Source: Kiritimatiellia bacterium (GTDB lineage: Bacteria > Verrucomicrobiota > Kiritimatiellia > RFP12 > UBA1067). Taken from it: a DNA stretch of 42,190 bases. The notes below the pieces were generated by a model. The model made no database searches and was not told the origin of the DNA. It saw only the letters and a program-made list of their open reading frames with translations. Positions 17,241 to 26,767 of this stretch are shown here, piece by piece. Each line of letters starts with the position of its first letter. Position 1 is the first letter of the stretch. The position numbers and the translations under genes are program-made. The stretch spans positions 1 to 42,190 of the forward strand of contig JAQUCE010000037.1 of NCBI GenBank assembly GCA_028686345.1, written 5' to 3'.

Positions 17241-17641
17241 GCCGGATCAAGCTCATGCACAGAACTCGCTGTGGTGAACTTTTTGAATCGGACATGTCCG
17301 GTTGGGAACCGGAGCTACTCGAGGTCAGCCGCGCCTTCGGTTTCAGACCACTGGACATAGACGTAAAAAACTTAGTTTATTTTCCTGTACCTCATCATTT
17401 TTTACCTTAAAAATAACGCTGCCCATATTTTTCTACCCCTCTGTTTTTCTACCCGAAAAACAACCTAGCGCACCCTCAGTGTCTCAGTGGCAAAAATTTG
17501 GTTGCGGCTACGCTGCACTTACAAACTCCATCCCGAGCAGTTATAACCTTTGCCTCTTGCACATTAATACAAACTATTATACTATAAAGGCGTTTTGGTC
17601 AAACATGTTTTAAAGTTAAATTAGTAAAAGAGAAATATTTT
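17241..17641. other. Gap with repeat fragments
   Basis: No gene is seen. 17289-17342 resembles 100-145 of the window (TGTCCGGTTGG, then AACCGGAG). 17423-17515 is a copy of a repeat (CTACCCCTCTGTTTTTCTACC, then CAACCTAGCGC and GTGTCTCAGTGGCAAAAA) found again at about 25676-25775. Confidence 0.55.
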
Positions 17642-18778
17642 GTGAAAATAGCATTTGTTACTGACGCATATAACTATGGACGCGGCGGCGATGTCGCGAC
17701 TATCCGTATGGCTGAAGGGCTCAAAAAACGCGGTCACGTGATTACCGTGGTGGCTGCCCTATCAGTGCAGACAGAGAGGTTTTTCCAAGTCAGGGGGTTT
17801 TACCCGCCTCTTGCAAAGGAAGCTTTTACAAAGGGTGATTTTATATGGGGCATTCCTGAAAAAAAAGTTTTGCGTAAAGCCTTTGCAGATGTTGATCTAA
17901 TTCAAGTGCAACATCCCTTTGTGCTCGGCTACGGTGCGGTCAAAGTCGCGAAGGCCATGGGCAAGCCGGTGATCGGCGCATTCCACGCCCAGCCGCAAAA
18001 CATTCTCGGGATGATGGGCTTGGAAGGTCGCTTCAAAGAGTACTGCCTCGCCAAATTGTTCATGTTCTCCATGTTCAATCGCGTCCCCTTTTTACAGTGT
18101 CCATCCCAGTTTGCGGCTGACATAATGAAAAAAAGCGGTTGCAGGAGTGCGCTCAGGGTTGTCTCAAACGGGATACCGGCTGAGTTTAAGGAAACAAAAG
18201 AGAGCCGCCCGGAGTGGTTCGGCGATAAGCTGGTGCTGCTCAGTATCGGACGCCTTTCACCTGAAAAACGGCAGAAGCTAATGGTTGAAGGGGTCAAGCG
18301 CTCCAAATATGCCAATCAGATCCAGTTGGTTCTCTGCGGTCAGGGTGCGGATATGGAGGCTTTGAAAGTATTGGGAGAGGAGCTGCCTGTCAAACCTTTT
18401 ATCGAACATATCAGTGATGCTGATAAGCTCACGTACCTGAACACAGCCGATATGTTCCTGCAGGCCTCGATTGTGGAGTTGGAAAGTCTCTCATGCTTAG
18501 AGGCGATCGGCTGCGGGCTGCCATGTCTGATTGCCGACTCGCAGCATAGTGCCGCCACGCAGTTTGCGCTTGATGACCGGTTTCTTTTCACCTCCGATGA
18601 TGCGGATAGCCTTGCCGGTAAAATTGACTATTGGTTTGAAAACAGAGCGGAGCTGAAGGCGCATAAGCAAAAGATACTGGCCATGGCGGAGAACTACAAC
18701 ATGGAAAAGTGCTTGGATAAAATGGAAGCACTTTATGCGGAAGCTCTGCAACACCATAGCTCGCAGGGCTCAAAATAA
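17642..18778 (+). CDS. GT4-family glycosyltransferase
   Basis: This is a GT-B fold glycosyltransferase. The N-terminal donor/acceptor loop starts MKIAFVTDAYNYGRGGDVATIRMAEGL; the C-terminal domain has LLSIGRLSPEKRQ (about 200), VLCGQGADMEAL (about 228) and the retaining EX7E motif in VELESLSCLEAIGCGLP (about 280-296). The start is GTG at 17642 with only a weak purine-rich site. The PlsC-type gene 82 bp downstream on the same strand suggests the acceptor could be a lipid such as diacylglycerol, but cell-envelope polysaccharides are equally possible. Confidence 0.85.
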   Translation: MKIAFVTDAYNYGRGGDVATIRMAEGLKKRGHVITVVAALSVQTERFFQVRGFYPPLAKEAFTKGDFIWGIPEKKVLRKAFADVDLIQVQHPFVLGYGAVKVAKAMGKPVIGAFHAQPQNILGMMGLEGRFKEYCLAKLFMFSMFNRVPFLQCPSQFAADIMKKSGCRSALRVVSNGIPAEFKETKESRPEWFGDKLVLLSIGRLSPEKRQKLMVEGVKRSKYANQIQLVLCGQGADMEALKVLGEELPVKPFIEHISDADKLTYLNTADMFLQASIVELESLSCLEAIGCGLPCLIADSQHSAATQFALDDRFLFTSDDADSLAGKIDYWFENRAELKAHKQKILAMAENYNMEKCLDKMEALYAEALQHHSSQGSK

Positions 18779-18860
18779 AGCGCGAAGAGGGCGGCGAGAA
18801 GCCAGGAGGCATGTTTGCAGGCATGCTGAACTCTGACTCCTGAACTCCGAGCAATTCTAT

Positions 18861-19640
18861 ATGAAGAGAGACAATCGACAGCGACGGCAGATACCAGCTG
18901 AGATGATTATCCCAGTCACGCAGGATAAGAAGAAGATTGATTTCAAAAAGCCTTATAAATTTATCTATTTTGACTGGTGGTTTGAGATCTTGACCATGCC
19001 CGTCTACCTTATCTGTACCCTGCTGGTCGGGGCCTGCGCGCTCTATTTTAAGCTCAAGGTCAGCGGCAGGGAAAACATGAGTATCCTGCGTAAGCAAGGG
19101 TGTATTGTGATCTCGAATCACTGTCATTATTTAGATACGATCTTTATCAACTACACGCTGTTCCCCCGGCACCTCTATACAGCGGTGGCACAGAGAAATT
19201 ACGAAGTTCCTTATGTCCGCCGTCTGCTCCGCTTTTTACGGGCCTTCCCCATTCCCAAAGGGGCGCGGGGCCTCAAAAAAATCATCAAGCCAATAGGCGA
19301 AGCTCTGCGCCGCGGACGTCATGTTCTGATTATGCCGGAGGGCGATCTGTGCCTCATGAGCCAAGAGATCTTTAGTTTCAAGCCCGGTGCTTTTTACCTC
19401 TCCTACTATCATCAGGCACCTATTTTGCCGATTGTTTATGTGCTGGCACCACGGGATAAAAGCGATGCCAGCCCGCGCCCGGGCCGCTTGCGATTCCACC
19501 AGGTGATCGGCCCCCCCCTGTATCCGCCGCCACGTGCTGCCGACGAAACAATCGCCGGAGAAGCGCTGGATGCGATGATGGATCACGCTGCGCAGTGGAT
19601 GGAGGATACAATCGCCTCTTTTCAGCCGCATAGCGACTGA
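18861..19640 (+). CDS. plsC: 1-acyl-sn-glycerol-3-phosphate acyltransferase family protein
   Basis: This PlsC-family enzyme transfers fatty acyl groups to lysophosphatidate or a similar acceptor at the membrane. The HX4D motif is in ISNHCHYLDTIFINY (about residues 89-103), the second block around RFLRAFPIPKGARGLKK, the substrate-binding EG in LIMPEGDLCLMSQE, and the last block PILPIVY. One membrane segment precedes (about 50-68: MPVYLICTLLVGACALYF). The length of 259 is ordinary. It follows the glycosyltransferase and may share its transcript. Confidence 0.85.
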   Translation: MKRDNRQRRQIPAEMIIPVTQDKKKIDFKKPYKFIYFDWWFEILTMPVYLICTLLVGACALYFKLKVSGRENMSILRKQGCIVISNHCHYLDTIFINYTLFPRHLYTAVAQRNYEVPYVRRLLRFLRAFPIPKGARGLKKIIKPIGEALRRGRHVLIMPEGDLCLMSQEIFSFKPGAFYLSYYHQAPILPIVYVLAPRDKSDASPRPGRLRFHQVIGPPLYPPPRAADETIAGEALDAMMDHAAQWMEDTIASFQPHSD

Positions 19641-19999
19641 CCTCGCGGAGAGTTTCTGGCTATAACGCAATCCAGCCCTGTATATTGTAGGTATTCCTGT
19701 GATAAGGGTATTTCAAGCGATCAGCGACCCTCCGAGGCAGGGATGAAATACCCTTATCCTTTCGCGGAGATTCGCGGGCAAAAAAATCTATCACGCTACC
19801 ATTTTTCTTCCCCTCTATTTTTCTACCCCTCAAAAATTTTCCACAGAGCAGCAGAGGCACAGAATTTTAGATGTTTGCAAGAGTTGTCGCACGTGTAGTA
19901 GCCGCTCTGCGCGCGGCATATGTCGCTCACAGAGCGACGACTACACTAACCTCCTATAAACGTTCGACAGGCAACTTATTGGAAAGGACAATTCCTGTG
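19641..19999. other. Convergent gap with hairpin and repeats
   Basis: No gene is seen. It lies between convergent plsC-like and mscS-like genes and contains the large hairpin at 19701-19758, a copy of the CTATTTTTCTACCCCT repeat (about 19806-19830), the CAGAGGCACAGA element (about 19851-19862), and a GTAGTAGCCGCTCT segment near 19896-19909. Confidence 0.55.
19701..19758. terminator. Large hairpin between convergent genes
   Basis: GATAAGGGTATTTC (19701-19714) and GAAATACCCTTATC (19745-19758) are perfect inverted arms of 14 bp with a 30-base loop. It stands between two convergent genes, so a two-way transcription stop is possible. A dispersed repeat element is the alternative. Confidence 0.45.
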
Positions 20000-20803
20000 T
20001 TATTGCTTGAGATGCACGTCTTGCTGCGGGAAGGGAATGGTGATGCCTTCAGCATCGAAGCGTTTCTTGATCTTCTCTTGAGTGGCATAAAAGACGCTCC
20101 AGTAATCTGAGGTTTTCACCCAGGGCCTGACCACAAACTTGACGCAGCTGTCGGCAAGTTCGACCACACCAATGGTCGGTGCTGGATCCTTGAGTATGCG
20201 CTCATCTTCGGATAGTATGGCTTCGAGCACTTTCCGCACCTTATCCAGACTATCGCTGTAGCTGACACTGGCAATCATGTCCACGCGTCTGCGCTCCTTG
20301 GCCGAGTAGTTGATAATCTTATCTCCCATTACTTTGCCATTCGGCACGATTACCTTTTTGTTATCCGGTGATCTCAGATCAATGGTGAAGATGCCGATCT
20401 CCTCCACCACTCCTGCTGTTCCGCCGGCCTCGATGTAGTCTCCGATATTGAAGGGTTTAAAGATTACCATCAGCACACCGGAGGCGAAGTTAGCCAGAGA
20501 GCCCTGCAAGGCTAGACCAACGGCAAGACCGGCTGAGCCAAGTACGGCTACAAATGACGCTGTCTGCACGCCGAGTTGGCCCAATGCAGCAATAATGACG
20601 AACAACATGAGCGTCACATAAGACACGTTCGTCACAAAGGAGACCAGTATCGCATCAACGCGGCTTTTTGTTAACATCCGTTTCACAAGCGTTCGCGCAC
20701 TGGTGGCAGCAAAGCGGCCTATGACAAAAATCAGCACCGCGGCAATTGCTTTTAATCCGTACAGTGCTACCCACCCTTGTAGTTTGCCGGCAATATCTTC
20801 CAT
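20000..20803 (-). CDS. mscS: Small-conductance mechanosensitive channel, MscS family
   Basis: The channel opens under membrane tension to release solutes in hypo-osmotic shock. At 267 residues it is close to E. coli MscS in size. Three membrane segments lie in residues about 15-120; the pore helix is Gly/Ala rich (VAVLGSAGLAVGLALQGSLANFASG), followed by VMVIFKPFNIGD-like sequence here reading VLMVIFKPFNIGDYIEAGG, and the beta domain motif VPNGKVMGDKIINYS. The ATG has AAGGAG 8 bases upstream. It is a single-gene unit. Confidence 0.93.
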   Translation of the reverse strand: MEDIAGKLQGWVALYGLKAIAAVLIFVIGRFAATSARTLVKRMLTKSRVDAILVSFVTNVSYVTLMLFVIIAALGQLGVQTASFVAVLGSAGLAVGLALQGSLANFASGVLMVIFKPFNIGDYIEAGGTAGVVEEIGIFTIDLRSPDNKKVIVPNGKVMGDKIINYSAKERRRVDMIASVSYSDSLDKVRKVLEAILSEDERILKDPAPTIGVVELADSCVKFVVRPWVKTSDYWSVFYATQEKIKKRFDAEGITIPFPQQDVHLKQ

Positions 20804-21015
20804 TTGTTAACTCCTTCTTTCTCTTATTTGCGTTGCTCTTCTCGTGCCCAATGATTCACACTAGCGTCCGTATTTGAACAATGTGTTTTATTGAATTGAG
20901 GAAAGTATTGCAATAATTGCAGCCTTTGTCAAGGTGCGCCGCTTTTTTCCAACAACTCTGATTATGGCCGCGTCCCTGTTCACAGGACACGCTAAATCCT
21001 GGATAGAGCCGCTCG

Positions 21016-21882
21016 TTATTGCTCCCGTCCGGCAGCTGCCCGACGCGCTGCCCGGGCACGGAACAGGATGCCGTACTTGGGCCCGAAAAGTGCCGCAAGC
21101 GTAAGGATTATTGCCTGGGTTAGCACAATGCAGGCACCTGTCTCGCCGTTGAGAAAATAGCTGAGATATGTCCCCGCAATCGCACTGAAAATTGCCGCGC
21201 CTGAAGCAATCGCCGTCATTCGTCCAAAGCGATCGCTGAGGAGCAACCCAATACAACCTGGCACGATCAGCATTGCCACGGTCAGGATAATGCCAACAGC
21301 CTGTAGCGCAGCAACGATCGTCAGCGACAGCAGGGCAAGAAAAAGATAGTGCAGAAAGGTTGTGTTAAGGCCCACAGCCCGGGCCTGATTGGCATCAAAC
21401 AAATAAAGTAAAATATCTTTGCGCACCACAGCGAGAATTACCAGTGTCAGAGTGGCGGCAATCACAGCCTGCAGCATGTCGCTGCGTTCAATGCCGAGCA
21501 GGCTGCCGAACAGAATATGGTTCAGGTGAACGTCGGTTGTGACCTTGGTGAACATTACAAGTCCCAGGGCGAACAGGCCGGTAAAGACCACACCCATCAC
21601 AGCATCGCCCTTGAGACGGCTGTGGTTCGTGATCCAGCCAGTCCCGGACGCACAGAGCAGCCCTGCCAGAAAAGCTCCCACAGCCAGTGGCGCGCCCACG
21701 ATATACGCCAACACTATCCCGGGTAGGACTGCGTGGCTGACGGCGTCACCCATCAACGACCACCCTTTAAGCACGAGGTAACACGAGAGAACCGCGCATG
21801 TGCCACCAACCAAAGCAGCCATCAGCATTGCTTCAACCATGAAGCGATATTGGAAAGGTTCAATAAGATAGGATAGGTTCAT
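21016..21882 (-). CDS. sitD: Metal ABC transporter permease (second)
   Basis: This is a polytopic permease of the ABC-3 family (ZnuB/MntB/SitC-D). It has about eight membrane segments; the family signature [21 protein letters not shown] (one residue apart at each end from its partner) is near residue 40-60, and [27 protein letters not shown] near 170-195. It overlaps the upstream permease by 4 bp. It is about 45-50 per cent similar by eye to the other permease, as expected for the SitC/SitD heterodimer. It ends in an Arg-rich tail. Confidence 0.88.
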   Translation of the reverse strand: MNLSYLIEPFQYRFMVEAMLMAALVGGTCAVLSCYLVLKGWSLMGDAVSHAVLPGIVLAYIVGAPLAVGAFLAGLLCASGTGWITNHSRLKGDAVMGVVFTGLFALGLVMFTKVTTDVHLNHILFGSLLGIERSDMLQAVIAATLTLVILAVVRKDILLYLFDANQARAVGLNTTFLHYLFLALLSLTIVAALQAVGIILTVAMLIVPGCIGLLLSDRFGRMTAIASGAAIFSAIAGTYLSYFLNGETGACIVLTQAIILTLAALFGPKYGILFRARAARRAAAGREQ

Positions 21883-22781
21883 AAGCCTCTCAGTGCTGGC
21901 ACAGGGTGAGCATCGCCAGAGATAAGCAGCGCGTCTGTCGTGCGCCGCGCCTTGCGGCGCGCGGCGACAATACCGTACTTAGGAGCGAAAAAGAATGCCA
22001 TTAAAAACACAAGGGTCTGGAGGCAGACAATGCAGCCGCCAGTTGAGCCGTTGAGGAAGTAACTGATGTAAGCGCCAAGCATGCTCGTGACAATGCCCAT
22101 GCCGCAGGCAAGCAGCATCATCCGCCCGAAGCGGTCGGTCAGCTGATAGGCGGTTGCGCCCGGTGTCACAAGCATGGCAATCACAAGCACAGCGCCAACC
22201 GCCTGCAGCGCCGCAACGGCCGTGGCTGCCAAAAGGATCAGCAGCATGAGATTCAAGCGCGTAGTGTTCAATCCAATTGACTGAGCCTGATTAGGGTCAA
22301 AGGCGAACAGCAGCAGGTCTTTCCATTTCAAAACAAGAACGAGCAGTGCAACAGCGGAAATCGCCAGCATCTGGATGATATCAGAGTCAGCAATGCCCAG
22401 GATATTACCGAGCACAATGGTCTTGAGGCTGATGTTACTGGGAAAGAGCGAGATCATCAGCACCCCGGCGGCAAAGAAGGTTGTGAAAACAATGCCGATC
22501 ACCGCATCCTCGCGGATACGGGTCTTGCTTTTGACCACTCCCATCACCACCGCTGCCAGCAAGCCGCTGGCAAAGGCTCCAAGCGCAAACGGCAAACCAA
22601 CCAGGTAGGCGACAGCCACCCCGGGCACGATCGCATGCGAGAGCGCGTCGCCCATCAGCGACCACCCTTTGAGGGTCACGAAGCACGACAACAATCCGCA
22701 GACACCGCCGATCACACCACTGACAACAATGGCCTTGATCATGTACTCGTAGTGCAGCGGCGTTAGAAGCAGTTCAATCAT
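21879..22781 (-). CDS. sitC: Metal ABC transporter permease (first)
   Basis: This is an ABC-3 family permease with conserved [21 protein letters not shown] near residues 40-60 and [19 protein letters not shown] near 155-172. Eight or so membrane segments. ATG overlaps the ATPase stop (ATGA) with a strong GGAGGAGAG before it. Together with the second permease it forms the membrane channel for Mn2+ or Fe2+. Confidence 0.88.
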   Translation of the reverse strand: MIELLLTPLHYEYMIKAIVVSGVIGGVCGLLSCFVTLKGWSLMGDALSHAIVPGVAVAYLVGLPFALGAFASGLLAAVVMGVVKSKTRIREDAVIGIVFTTFFAAGVLMISLFPSNISLKTIVLGNILGIADSDIIQMLAISAVALLVLVLKWKDLLLFAFDPNQAQSIGLNTTRLNLMLLILLAATAVAALQAVGAVLVIAMLVTPGATAYQLTDRFGRMMLLACGMGIVTSMLGAYISYFLNGSTGGCIVCLQTLVFLMAFFFAPKYGIVAARRKARRTTDALLISGDAHPVPALRGL

Positions 22782-23692
22782 TTACTCTCCTCCTCGTCGA
22801 TTCCAGGGTGCCAATGGTCAACCAGCCGGCCATCGTGGCCGAAGATGAGCGGCTCTTCGTCATCACTCAGCACACGGAATTCGTTGCTGGTGCCATCAGG
22901 CGCGTCTGTATGGTCAATGCGCAGATCGCGCAGCGTTCCACCAAAGGCGCGCGCCAGGTTCTCCTGCGTAAAGGTATCGTGCGTCGGCCCGGCTGCCAGC
23001 ACGGTGCGGTTGATGATCACCACCTGATCGCAGAAGCTTGGCACCAATCCCAGGTCATGCGTGCTAACTAGAATCAGGTGCTCGTCAGCGCGCAATTCAC
23101 GCAGCAGCTCGATGATCGCCGCCTCAGTCTGCACATCAACGCCGCTGAAGGGCTCATCGAGCAGCACGATACGGCCACGCTGGGCCAGTGCGCGCGCGAG
23201 AAACACCCGTTTTTTTTGTCCGCCTGACAGTTCGCCGATCTGGCGCTCCTTGTAATCAAGCATGTTCACGCGCCGAAGCGACTCAATGGCGATTTCCAGA
23301 TCAGTTGCACGCGGTATGCGCAGAAAATTCATGTAGCCGTAGCGGCCCATGAGCACAACATCCATAACACTAACAGGAAAAGCCCAATCAACATCCTCTG
23401 CTTGCGGGATGTATGCAACCATGTTTTGTTTTTGCGCGACCTGCACTGGCTTGCCGCCGATTGTCACGCTGCCGCGCGTGGGAGTCAGAAAACCCATAAT
23501 CGTTTTGAACAGCGTTGACTTGCCGCTGCCGTTGACACCGACTAACGCGCAGATCGTACCGGCACCCAAGTCAAAGGTGGTGTCAAACAGTGCTACGTGC
23601 CCGTTGTTGTAAGCAACGGTCACCTCGTTGACATGCAGGTCGATCTCAGAGGATATATCATTTTTGTTAAGCTTTGTTGATCCATGTGACAT
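22778..23692 (-). CDS. sitB: Metal ABC transporter ATPase
   Basis: This is the nucleotide-binding subunit. Walker A is [12 protein letters not shown] (about residues 53-64), Q-loop [10 protein letters not shown] (about 95), signature [15 protein letters not shown] (about 154), Walker [11 protein letters not shown] (about 175), and H-loop STHDLG (about 210). A C-terminal extension of about 50 residues (after FGGTLRDL) is longer than usual and rich in Asp/Glu/His, as sometimes seen in manganese systems. GGAGAGA precedes the ATG; the gap to the binding-protein gene is 54 bp. Confidence 0.92.
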   Translation of the reverse strand: MSHGSTKLNKNDISSEIDLHVNEVTVAYNNGHVALFDTTFDLGAGTICALVGVNGSGKSTLFKTIMGFLTPTRGSVTIGGKPVQVAQKQNMVAYIPQAEDVDWAFPVSVMDVVLMGRYGYMNFLRIPRATDLEIAIESLRRVNMLDYKERQIGELSGGQKKRVFLARALAQRGRIVLLDEPFSGVDVQTEAAIIELLRELRADEHLILVSTHDLGLVPSFCDQVVIINRTVLAAGPTHDTFTQENLARAFGGTLRDLRIDHTDAPDGTSNEFRVLSDDEEPLIFGHDGRLVDHWHPGIDEEESK

Positions 23693-23746
23693 TACGTCTC
23701 TCCGTTTCTTTTATGAATGCTATGCTTGTCAGCACGCCTGCCCGGA

Positions 23747-24703
23747 TTAATCGAGACTCTTTTTAAAACCGTTCACAATGGTCTCGGCGTTGTACTGCAA
23801 CAATTTCAGATAAGTTGGCGCGACCCCATCCGCGCTGGTCAGCGAGTCGACATAGAGCACACCGCCATAGCGGGCACCGCTCTCCTTGCAAACCTGTTGC
23901 ATAGGCTTATCGCTGATCGTGCTCTCGCTGAAGGCAACAGGGATATTATTGGCGCGGATCGTATCCACAACCTTCTTGATTTGCTGCGGCTTCCCCTCGG
24001 AGTCGGCATTGACCGGCCAAAGGAAGAGCTCTTGCATCTGGTTGTCACGCGCCAGATAGCTAAAGGCCCCCTCGCTGGATACCAGCCAGCGACGCTGCTC
24101 TGGAATCCCGGCCAGTGTCTCCCGCATCGGAGCCTCAATCGCCTCAATCTCTTTGGTGTAGGCAGCGGCATTTGCATTGTAGGTCTCGGCATTGGTTGGA
24201 TCCAGCGCCACGAGCGCTTTGCGAATGTTTTCAACATAGATCCGGGCATTGCTCGGCGACATCCAGGCATGCGGGTTGGGCTTACCGTCATACGGCCCCT
24301 CACCGATACTCAGCGGGACAACGCCTTCGCTGAGATCTACGCTCGGGACATTGCGCACACTGCCCATGAACTTTTCAAACCAGCGCTCCAGCCCCATTCC
24401 ATTGCGGATCACTAAATCAGCTGACTGCGCCTTGACAATGTCCCTGGGGGTTGGCTCATACTCATGAATCTCAGCGCCGGGTTTGGTGATTGATTCGACC
24501 ATCGCATGATCACCCGCAACGTTCTGAACCATATCCTGCAGGATCGTAAAGGTGGTGACAACATGTTTCCGCCCATCCTGACCAGAGGCCTGTCGCTTTG
24601 ACGCGCCCCTGTCACAGCCGGGGATCGCTAGGCAGAGCAGGAGCATGAAAGTTAAGCGAATGATTATGTGAAGGCACAGTTTATCAGCAGCGGAAGTTAT
24701 CAT
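23747..24703 (-). CDS. sitA: Manganese/iron-binding lipoprotein of ABC transporter
   Basis: This is a cluster A-I solute-binding protein (SitA/MntA/PsaA/TroA type). The lipoprotein signal ends at LAIPGC (Cys near residue 29). Four likely metal ligands are visible: His in GAEIHEYEPTPRD, His in NPHAWMSPSN, Glu in VSSEGAFSYLARD and Asp in YVDSLTSADG. HEYEPTP and the absence of a His-rich loop favour Mn2+/Fe2+ over Zn2+. It is the first gene of the transporter operon (binding protein, ATPase, two permeases, as in sitABCD/yfeABCD). I looked for an MntR or Fur-type palindrome upstream and could not fix one. Confidence 0.9.
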   Translation of the reverse strand: MITSAADKLCLHIIIRLTFMLLLCLAIPGCDRGASKRQASGQDGRKHVVTTFTILQDMVQNVAGDHAMVESITKPGAEIHEYEPTPRDIVKAQSADLVIRNGMGLERWFEKFMGSVRNVPSVDLSEGVVPLSIGEGPYDGKPNPHAWMSPSNARIYVENIRKALVALDPTNAETYNANAAAYTKEIEAIEAPMRETLAGIPEQRRWLVSSEGAFSYLARDNQMQELFLWPVNADSEGKPQQIKKVVDTIRANNIPVAFSESTISDKPMQQVCKESGARYGGVLYVDSLTSADGVAPTYLKLLQYNAETIVNGFKKSLD

Positions 24704-25023
24704 ACAGTTCTTTCTATTATTATGTCTTTATTAGAATGACGTTTTGAGCGTAAAAATGCAAGCAAAACCTACAGCTTTCAGGTGCTGACCAGCCACAGGC
24801 AGCCGCTGTTTGACGAGGATTGGGATTAAGATTACCCCTGACAGCATGTTTTTAAGGAGCAAGATGTTTGTCTTGCCCATCGGTAAGGGCTTAAATCCGC
24901 GCAGGGCGCGGAGTAAGAAGTGCGCGCGTAAAAAGGTCGTGCCTTTGGCGCGGGGGCAACGTAGCTCCGATTTCCAATCGGACATGGCGGTTTGGAAACC
25001 GGAGCTGCTGAGGCCGGACACAT

Positions 25024-25140
25024 CTCCGGTGGACGATAGCGGCGACGATGCTGGTGGACGATTTCCAGGGGCGGAGTTTTCAATCGTCCGCCAACATCGT
25101 CGCACAGCATCGTCAACCGATGCCGCTCTACCAGCGGCAT
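25024..25140 (-). repeat. Dispersed repeat B, copy 3 (inverted)
   Basis: Contains GGTGGACGATAGCGGCGACG, GATGCTGGTGGACGAT and CGCACAGCATCGTCAACCGA. It sits directly beside another repeat block that ends at copy 2 of repeat A. Confidence 0.65.
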
Positions 25141-25194
25141 TTCGCAACAGACTCGTGAAAGGTGCACCCCGGGGTGTAGCAGCCGCTCTGTGAG

Positions 25195-25324
25195 CGGCAT
25201 ACTGCAGCAGGTTCATGAAAGGTGCACCCCGGGGTGTAGGGTTGCTTCTCAGAAGCAATTGCGGACACCGGGCGATTGTTCGTCAAAGGCGCGCCTCGGG
25301 GTTTCATAATCTTTGTTTGGCTCA
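25195..25324 (+). repeat. Dispersed repeat A, copy 2
   Basis: Runs from GAGCGGCATACTGCAGCAGG through GGGTTGCTTCTCAGAAGCAA to AATCTTTGTTTGGCTCACA. The first 45 bases are also partly duplicated just upstream (about 25135-25180). Confidence 0.75.
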
Positions 25325-25445
25325 CAGAGCCAGCCCTACAGTTTCAACTTGGATGAAGCTCGCAAGTCGCGCGCCGGGCACGGAAGGTCGGCTACGACTA
25401 TAATTTCCGTCCACCGCATCGCGGCGGACATACTGAAAGCAACAC

Positions 25446-25547
25446 AGTATATCCGCCGCTATGCGGTGGATTATTGCGAAGTATATCCGCCGCTATGCGG
25501 TGGATGACTGTGAAGTATATCCGCCGCTATGCGGTGGATGACTGCGA
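25446..25547. repeat. Three 34-bp tandem repeats with an internal palindrome
   Basis: Units at 25446-25479, 25480-25513 and 25514-25547 are nearly identical (changes only in the last about 8 bases). Each contains TCCGCCGC TAT GCGGTGGA, a near-perfect inverted repeat. A reverse-oriented core, TCCACCGCATCGCGGCGGA-like, lies at about 25409-25427. There is no cas gene and the unit has no separate spacer, so this is not a CRISPR. Confidence 0.85.
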
Positions 25548-25918
25548 AACAAGCCGCAAAAAAGCGCAGAATATGCAAAGTTTCCGAGAGCAATTATCGT
25601 TCACTTTATGTTTGCAACTTAAGCGCGCGTGTTGCGTGGTTAGTGCCCACTATGAATGAAAGCTAACAGCTTAGCTTATTTTTCTACCCCTCTATTTTTC
25701 TACCTAAAAAACAACCTAGCGTGCCCTCTGTGCCACTCAGTGTCTCAGTGGCAAAAAATTGACTGCGGCTATGCTGCGCGGTTCCTTGTGGTTTCAAAAA
25801 ACGCCTCTTAAAACCTCCAAAACACACCCAAAATCGCCTTCTAAGCGCCAAAAACAGGCTTTTTCAAATTTAACAACTTGATGTGCAACAACATACAGAG
25901 GCGAAGCGTCAAAATCGC

Positions 25919-26031
25919 CTTAGTAGTCGCTCTACCAGCGACATCGGTTGACGATGCTGTGCGACGATGTTGGTGGACGATTGGTATCATACATAAAATC
26001 GTCCACCAGCATCGTCGCCTCTATCGTCAGT
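25919..26031 (+). repeat. Dispersed repeat B, copy 4
   Basis: Runs from CTTAGTAGTCGCTCTACCAG through CGGTTGACGATGCTGTGCGA to AATCGTCCACCAGCATCGTC. It is the best match to copy 2 in order and direction. Confidence 0.65.
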
Positions 26032-26088
26032 GCGTCACCTCTAAAACCAAAAATCTAAAATCCAAAATGTAAATTCCGCGCAGCGGAA

Positions 26089-26748
26089 TCAGATAATCCG
26101 GCGCACAATCAGAGCGGCGGCCACAGCCGCGCCAAACCCATTGTCAATATTCACAACCGTGATGCCGGCAGCGCAGGAGTTGAGCATGCCAAGCAGGGCG
26201 GCGATGCCGCCAAAGGAGGCGCCGTAACCAACACTGGTGGGAACAGCGATCAGGGGTTGAGCGGTGAGACCGCCCACAACCGAGGGCAGTGCCCCCTCCA
26301 TGCCAGCCACCACTATCAGCACATCAGCGTCTTTAAACTGATCAAGACGGGAGAGCAGACGGTGGAGGCCAGCCACTCCCACATCATAGACACGGTTGAC
26401 ATTGACCCCCAGGCGCTCGGCGGTCATGGCCGCCTCCTCAGCCACCTTGATATCCGAGGTGCCGGCACAGATCACACTCACACAACCGCGTTTTTCAGGG
26501 AGCGGCGCCACATCACAGGTCAGCAGACCGGCCACAGCGTGATATGCCGCACCCGGCAGCGCGATTTTGATCTCTGCGGCCTGCTCAGGGGAGACACGGG
26601 TGGCGCAGGCATTCTGCCCGGCCTGGTTCAGAGCTTTGATAATACCGATGATCTGCGCGGCGCTCTTGCCAGCACCGTAAATTACCTCCGACATGCCGCG
26701 TCGGTTGACGCGGTCAAGGTCGGGTACTGCATAATCTTCAAGGTTCAT
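26089..26748 (-). CDS. larB: LarB, nickel-pincer cofactor biosynthesis
   Basis: LarB carboxylates and hydrolyses nicotinic acid adenine dinucleotide, the first step to the nickel-pincer nucleotide used by lactate racemase LarA and relatives. The C-terminal AIR-carboxylase-like domain is unmistakable: [14 protein letters not shown] (about residue 92), [20 protein letters not shown] (about 138-158), [12 protein letters not shown] (about 166-178), and [12 protein letters not shown] near the end. The N-terminus has the usual [19 protein letters not shown]. larA, larC and larE are not in the window. It follows glycyl-tRNA synthetase by 91 bp on the same strand. Confidence 0.93.
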   Translation of the reverse strand: MNLEDYAVPDLDRVNRRGMSEVIYGAGKSAAQIIGIIKALNQAGQNACATRVSPEQAAEIKIALPGAAYHAVAGLLTCDVAPLPEKRGCVSVICAGTSDIKVAEEAAMTAERLGVNVNRVYDVGVAGLHRLLSRLDQFKDADVLIVVAGMEGALPSVVGGLTAQPLIAVPTSVGYGASFGGIAALLGMLNSCAAGITVVNIDNGFGAAVAAALIVRRII

Positions 26749-26767
26749 GGTTTGTCAGGGGTTTTCG

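Larger units (their letters stand above)
24704..26088. other. Repeat-filled gap of about 1.4 kb
   Basis: No gene is supported. In order it holds a fragment shared with 82-120 (24963-25010), repeat B inverted (about 25024-25140), GTAGCAGCCGCTCT-type units, repeat A copy 2 (about 25195-25324), the 34-bp tandem array (25446-25547) with an inverted partial unit near 25409-25431, the CTACCCCTC/GTGTCTCAGTGG repeat (about 25676-25775), and repeat B forward (about 25919-26031). It looks like a hot spot for insertion of small repeats. Confidence 0.65.

Noticed and set aside
17302-17613. 103-codon plus frame after the entericidin gene
   Set aside because: It reads through dispersed repeats and low-complexity sequence, with no ribosome site or family pattern.
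23747-24703. Zinc-specific ZnuA
   Set aside because: There is no His-rich loop and the first ligand region reads HEYEPTP, typical of manganese/iron binders; the gene order also fits sitABCD.
25446-25547. Possible CRISPR array
   Set aside because: The 34-bp units are directly adjacent with no unique spacers, and no cas gene is present.
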